IMG/VR virus record: IMGVR_UViG_3300046507_000624
Coordinates: 1-23,741 of that record
Length of the DNA stretch: 23,741 nt
Source: a virus
Strand: one strand, 5' to 3'
Below, one piece after another: positions 20,149-23,741 of this stretch. Both the position numbers and the translations under genes were made by a program. Positions within the stretch are counted from its first letter, which is position 1, and each line of letters begins with the position of its first letter. The notes beneath the pieces were generated by a model that was given only the letters and a program-made list of their open reading frames with translations, was not told the DNA's origin and did no database searches.

Positions 20149-21558
20149 ATGGGTAAAAAAAGCAGTGGGGAACAATTAAATGAGGAATATGTTGACGAGC
20201 TTTTAGCCTGTTGTCTTAAAAATAAGATGGCCTTAGCAACCATTGTGGAGCACATGAAGCCACAGTGGTTGCCCACTGAGGAGCACGGAAAAGTTTTTAA
20301 GGCAATAAAATCTCATTGGACTGTATACCAGAAACCTATAGGCATAGGTCAGCTGATGCAGAAATTCGATGATGATGACGATATTATTGACCTGCTTTCT
20401 GACATTCGGGATATAGATGTCGAGGAACCGGAAGCAGTTCTGGATGAGCTTGAAGAGTTTATAACGGATGCTCTCGTAGTGGAGATGACCGATAAGCTGA
20501 GAGAATCCTGGAATAAGGGGGATAAAAATAAGGCCAAGTCAATTGCAAAGGAGTATAGTGATAAGATTCACAACTTCACAATTAAGTCCAAAGCATTTAC
20601 GCAAATCTTCTCAGGTTTCGAGGATAGGGTTTTAACGGCCAAAGCTAACCGTAACGCGGTTGAATTGGGAGAAACGGACCAACAGCCGATGTGGGGGATT
20701 GACTGCCTTGACGAGGCCCTGGGATACCTTAGAACCGGAAACGTATACTGTTACCTCGCATCATCCGGCGTAGGTAAGTCCACAGTCCTGAGATGGAACG
20801 GGGTATACAATGCAAGATTGGGATTCGATGTACTACACTTGCAGTTGGAGGGGTCTGAAAAAGAAGTTCAAAATAGCTACGATTCTACTTGGACAAAGAT
20901 TCATTCCAGTACCGTAGAGCACGGATTAATTGACCCTGAATCGCTTGAAAAACTTGCGGCCCACGCTCAAAAAATTCGTGGCGAAATTCACGTTAGGGCC
21001 TTTGAAACTTTCGGCTCGGCATCAACGGTAGATGTCCGTCAATCCATTATCGACACTATTAAGAGCACAAACCGGAAACCAAAGGTAGTTATTATCGACT
21101 ACCTGGAAAAACTGGAGCCGTCCGGTAAGCGCCAATGGAAGCCTGATGAGGAGCGGCACCGTAGAGGGGCCATTGCTGATGAGCTTAAGAATATTGCAGT
21201 TGAATTTGACATCGTTATCATAACAGCAACACAGGCTAACTCGGTATCGCCGGAGAAACTGGAGCTTGCTGATTTCGTTCTGACACGACATAACGTAGGT
21301 GAGGCAAAGAATATTATTCAGCCTTTAACCGTACTCGTTACCCTGAACCAGACAACGGAGGAATATGAAAATGAGGAGATAAGATTGTATATAGACAAGT
21401 CCCGATTCACGAAAGGCAAGCAGATATTCAGGATATTCCAGAACCGTAATAGTGGACGTTTCTACGACAGAAAGCGTAGTCTTAATATTTTTGGAACAGC
21501 ATCCAAGAAAAAGAAAACGGATGATGAAGAGGAAGAGGATTTGAATGACAAAGATTAA
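20149..21558 (+). CDS. dnaB: DnaB-like replicative DNA helicase
   Basis: The 469-aa protein has a helical N-terminal domain (about 8-145), then a RecA-type ATPase: G-I-D-C-L-D-E-A-L-G, Walker A A-S-S-G-V-G-K-S-T (204-212), the catalytic glutamate in L-Q-L-E234-G, Walker B K-V-V-I-I-D-Y (312-318) and the sensor T-A-T-Q-A-N. The D-K-S-R-F segment may supply the arginine finger. It unwinds DNA at the fork as a hexamer and works with the DnaG-like primase two genes downstream. The C-terminus is a Lys-run followed by an acidic tail. The start has AGGAGGG ahead of it. Confidence 0.93.
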   Translation: MGKKSSGEQLNEEYVDELLACCLKNKMALATIVEHMKPQWLPTEEHGKVFKAIKSHWTVYQKPIGIGQLMQKFDDDDDIIDLLSDIRDIDVEEPEAVLDELEEFITDALVVEMTDKLRESWNKGDKNKAKSIAKEYSDKIHNFTIKSKAFTQIFSGFEDRVLTAKANRNAVELGETDQQPMWGIDCLDEALGYLRTGNVYCYLASSGVGKSTVLRWNGVYNARLGFDVLHLQLEGSEKEVQNSYDSTWTKIHSSTVEHGLIDPESLEKLAAHAQKIRGEIHVRAFETFGSASTVDVRQSIIDTIKSTNRKPKVVIIDYLEKLEPSGKRQWKPDEERHRRGAIADELKNIAVEFDIVIITATQANSVSPEKLELADFVLTRHNVGEAKNIIQPLTVLVTLNQTTEEYENEEIRLYIDKSRFTKGKQIFRIFQNRNSGRFYDRKRSLNIFGTASKKKKTDDEEEEDLNDKD

Positions 21559-21569
21559 ATCAGTATACA

Positions 21570-21827
21570 ATGGAAGCGAGAATAGTAAAGTTGCCGAGGA
21601 CTGAGTATCATACCTGGGACAGATTCATTATTGAGGTGAAGAAGAAATTCCTTTGGTGGGGATGGTGGAGTAGTATTGATGAATATGAGGAGCCTGATAT
21701 GTATGGATTCGGGGGCACCTGGAGTAAGAAAATATTTAAATCCTACTCAGATGCACTTACATACTTGCATCAATTGCACGATGAACCAAAGGTTATCTGC
21801 CACTTAAAATTTAAGGAGAGGAAATAA
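21570..21827 (+). CDS. Hypothetical Trp-rich protein (85 aa)
   Basis: A small protein between helicase and primase. It contains F-L-W-W-G-W-W-S-S (27-35), Y-E-E-P-D-M-Y-G-F-G-G-T-W and a C-terminal H-L-K-F-K-E-R-K. The ATG at 21570 is directly preceded by a GTATAC hexamer (21563-21568) and has no Shine-Dalgarno. The stop TAA shares its last base with the primase ATG. The function is unknown; a helicase-primase accessory protein is possible from position only. Confidence 0.6.
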   Translation: MEARIVKLPRTEYHTWDRFIIEVKKKFLWWGWWSSIDEYEEPDMYGFGGTWSKKIFKSYSDALTYLHQLHDEPKVICHLKFKERK

Positions 21828-22822
21828 TGTCAGTAGATTCCGGCACCTTACTTGAATTACTGGATAATTCATCAATAGATTCGAGGAATAAGAATATTGT
21901 CAGTGATTGCCCGTTCTGTGGCAGGCACCAAAAGTTCGGTATATCCATTGTTAAAGACGGTCATCCATGGCAATGTCTTGCAGCTGCGTGTGGTGAACGT
22001 GGTAAAATATACAAGCTACTCGGACATCTCGACAGGTTAGACCTGGTTGGGCCGGTCCGAGTAGACTTGACAAAAAAATTAGAAAAGATAATTGAGGAGG
22101 TTGAGCATGAAGAGATTGATATTGAACTTGATAGCATGGAGTTACCTCCAGGCTATAAACGTGTCGCACACGATAAGTACCTGGACTCCAGAGGCTTTAA
22201 CGATGACGATTATTTCTACTTTGAAGTGGGTAGAAGTGATAATTTTAAGTTTAAAGATTATGTAGTCTTTCCGGTAAAAATGAACAAGGTGGTGGTTGGC
22301 TATGTCAGCCGCCATACTTGGTCAAAAAAACGAATCGACAAACACAACGATAAGGTCAAGAAAGCCGGTGAGGGCTACCGGATTCTGAGATACCGTAATG
22401 CTGACATGGATTCAGCCAGGATGCTCTACAACTACGACAGAATTATCGAGGGGGTTACCCATACGGTAATAATTGTGGAGGGGATTTTCGATGTCATAAA
22501 TATAACACGGCAGCTCGATTTATATGACCGGAGCGACATCGTGGTTTGCGCCTGCTTTGGCTCCAAATTATCTAAAGAGCAAATCTACCTCCTCCAGTTG
22601 AAAGGTGTAATAAACTTAACCTTATTTTATGATGAGGATGCAGCGGAAAAAGTTAAATATTTCGCACCAATAGCGAACCGTTACTTTGACGTTCTGGTGG
22701 CCTATAATCCGGACCCTGAGAGTGATGCCGGAGATTTGGGCAGGGAAGAAATTCTGGAGTGCCTGGATATGGCACAGACTCCATTTAGTTTTAAAAGAAA
22801 TATAATTTCCAAAATAATTTAG
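21827..22822 (+). CDS. dnaG: DnaG-like DNA primase
   Basis: The 331-aa protein opens with a zinc ribbon: C28-P-F-C31 and C50/C55 (W-Q-C-L-A-A-A-C). A linker follows, then a TOPRIM core: V-I-I-V-E218-G-I-F-D-V, A-C-F-G-S-K-L-S and L-F-Y-D269-E-D271. These are the hallmarks of bacterial-type primases that make RNA primers on single-stranded DNA. It is about half the length of bacterial DnaG (about 600 aa) and lacks the C-terminal helicase-binding domain. Start choice: AAGGAGAGG before the ATG, with a 1-nt overlap with the gene before. Confidence 0.9.
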   Translation: MSVDSGTLLELLDNSSIDSRNKNIVSDCPFCGRHQKFGISIVKDGHPWQCLAAACGERGKIYKLLGHLDRLDLVGPVRVDLTKKLEKIIEEVEHEEIDIELDSMELPPGYKRVAHDKYLDSRGFNDDDYFYFEVGRSDNFKFKDYVVFPVKMNKVVVGYVSRHTWSKKRIDKHNDKVKKAGEGYRILRYRNADMDSARMLYNYDRIIEGVTHTVIIVEGIFDVINITRQLDLYDRSDIVVCACFGSKLSKEQIYLLQLKGVINLTLFYDEDAAEKVKYFAPIANRYFDVLVAYNPDPESDAGDLGREEILECLDMAQTPFSFKRNIISKII

Positions 22823-22860
22823 TATACGCTTTCTGTATACCAATTGTTTCATTACCTTTG
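22822..22860 (+). promoter_or_regulatory. Promoter -7 box with paired GTATAC elements ahead of the DnaE-type polymerase
   Basis: TACCTTTG (22853-22860) is a perfect -7 box. The upstream box is degenerate (TTTCTG around 22830-22835 instead of TTTG). Two GTATAC hexamers (22822-22827 and 22835-22840) are separated by 7 nt, the same spacing as the pair at 12188/12201. They may be an operator that overlaps the weak upstream box. The leader is very short and AT-rich with no Shine-Dalgarno. Confidence 0.65.
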
Positions 22861-22875
22861 TGAAAATTATTCAAT

Positions 22876-23741
22876 ATGACGGACAAGATTTTTTTTAAGC
22901 AGCTCGACAACTGGTTCTTTGATAACCGGATTGTAGCTGAGAAAATGGATGAGGGGGTGGAGATTGCAGGCCTTGGCCTATGCTACCTACACAACAACGG
23001 AACCAAACCACTCTTTGATGAGGACCTTTACTTTTGTGATTTGGAAGTAGATGAACTGGAGGCTGAGGGGTTTGAATACGTTATCTTTAAATGGGGTATT
23101 AACTTTTATTACTGTTCAACCAAAGATGAGAAAATAAAATTTAATATCCTCCGTAACGTGGGGGAGGTTGATTTGGAATTTGAGAACGAAAAACTGTACT
23201 GTAACCTTGGTATTCATGGCAAACTGGAAACCTTAAATGGCTCCGGAGATTACTCAGAATGGTGCACCAAGGCCAAGAATTATGGCATGATTGCGGTAGG
23301 TATTGCTGAGAGGAATACTCTGGCCGGTACACTACCACTCCAGATGGCGGCAAGTAAAGCCGGTATTGGTTTCGTATTCGGAATCACGGTTACACTCGAA
23401 ATTGCAGGCACCACTCAGGATGTAAAGGTTTACGCTCAGACACAAAAAGGTTGGCAAAATCTTCTGCGTATCACAAAGGTTGTGAACGTGGATAATGTAG
23501 CTAAGAAAACAATCGGTTTAAAAGACCTGATAAAATACTCTAAAGGTACTGCTCTGGTTCTTGGAACTGGATTTAAAATCAGGCCATTACTGGAGCAGAT
23601 TTTCAAGTTCTATTTCAAGAAAGTTTTCTACCAGTTTGATACCACAATCTACGAGCATGACCGGCTCGACACACAGGGCCTGGAATACTTGCGCGATTAC
23701 CTGAATGGATTCGGCGTTACCCACAATGTTCAACCAATACT
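22876..23741 (+). CDS. dnaE: DNA polymerase III alpha (DnaE-type), N-terminal part (3' truncated by window)
   Basis: The frame is open from the ATG at 22876 to the end of the window (288 full codons). Residues ~1-108 are an N-terminal extension without recognised motifs. From 109 onward the order N-L-G-I-H, Y-S-E-W-C-T-K-A-K-N-Y-G-M-I-A-V-G-I-A-E, N-T-L-A-G-T, A-A-S-K-A-G-I-G-F-V-F-G-I and W-Q-N-L-L-R-I-T-K follows the PHP domain of bacterial replicative polymerase alpha subunits. The usual metal-binding H-x-H and T-D-H motifs read G-I-H-G and A-E-R-N here, so the PHP domain is probably inactive. The polymerase core would lie beyond the window. It is placed right after helicase and primase, completing a phage replisome. 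Confidence 0.82.
   Translation, partial: MTDKIFFKQLDNWFFDNRIVAEKMDEGVEIAGLGLCYLHNNGTKPLFDEDLYFCDLEVDELEAEGFEYVIFKWGINFYYCSTKDEKIKFNILRNVGEVDLEFENEKLYCNLGIHGKLETLNGSGDYSEWCTKAKNYGMIAVGIAERNTLAGTLPLQMAASKAGIGFVFGITVTLEIAGTTQDVKVYAQTQKGWQNLLRITKVVNVDNVAKKTIGLKDLIKYSKGTALVLGTGFKIRPLLEQIFKFYFKKVFYQFDTTIYEHDRLDTQGLEYLRDYLNGFGVTHNVQPI

Noticed and set aside
1-23741. tRNA genes, CRISPR arrays, integrase or attachment sites
   Set aside because: Looked for cloverleaf ends with the TTCGAnTC arm, regularly spaced repeats and recombinase motifs; none was convincing.

Overview
The window is a stretch of a tailed double-stranded DNA phage (Caudoviricetes) genome, most likely one that infects a member of the Bacteroidota. 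The phage assignment rests on a tail-collar-type fibre end, a full phage replication and recombination gene set, a free-standing homing endonuclease, two inteins and tightly overlapping small genes. The host assignment rests on five well-formed promoters of the Bacteroidota type (TTG or TTTG, 19-20 nt, TAnnTTTG) plus a sixth with a good -7 box. No integrase, repressor, tRNA or CRISPR array is seen. The lifestyle is probably lytic, but one window cannot settle that.

Layout. 1-1138 (+) is the end of a structural region: the 3' end of a tail fibre/collar protein, a doubtful small ORF and a basic AT-hook-like protein. 1139-2356 (-) is a lone reverse-strand gene whose C-terminal half carries weak but ordered matches to the palm motifs of family A DNA polymerases and T7-type RNA polymerases. 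2357-2473 holds two divergent promoters. 2474-8809 (+) is a compact early-type operon: three SH3-like mini-proteins, RNase H, four unknown genes, an SF1 helicase split by two inteins, and two small genes. 8810-9054 is a promoter plus a structured leader. 9055-12124 holds a coiled-coil protein and class I ribonucleotide reductase (nrdB then nrdA). 12125-12222 holds two hairpins. 12223-14206 is a NinB-like recombination protein and a promoter-terminator unit for an ssDNA-binding-like protein. 14229-19792 is an HNH-AP2 homing endonuclease, the Mre11/Rad50-like pair (SbcD/SbcC, T4 gp47/gp46 type), a PD-(D/E)XK nuclease, a sigma-like factor and unknown genes. 19828-22822 holds a small unknown gene, DnaB-like helicase, another small gene and DnaG-like primase. 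22876 to the end is the start of a DnaE-type DNA polymerase with a degenerate PHP domain.

Together the genes encode a largely host-independent replisome (helicase, primase, polymerase, ssDNA-binding protein, RNase H), a dNTP supply (nrdAB), recombination-dependent replication and repair functions (SF1 helicase, NinB, SbcCD, PD-(D/E)XK nuclease) and a sigma-like factor that could switch transcription to late genes.

The most interesting signals are: the reverse-strand polymerase-like gene; the doubly intein-split helicase, whose second intein has an unassigned insert; a GTATAC motif that recurs in almost every intergenic gap and twice forms GTATAC-N7-GTATAC; and a long structured leader with a 15-bp hairpin ahead of the nucleotide reductase operon.
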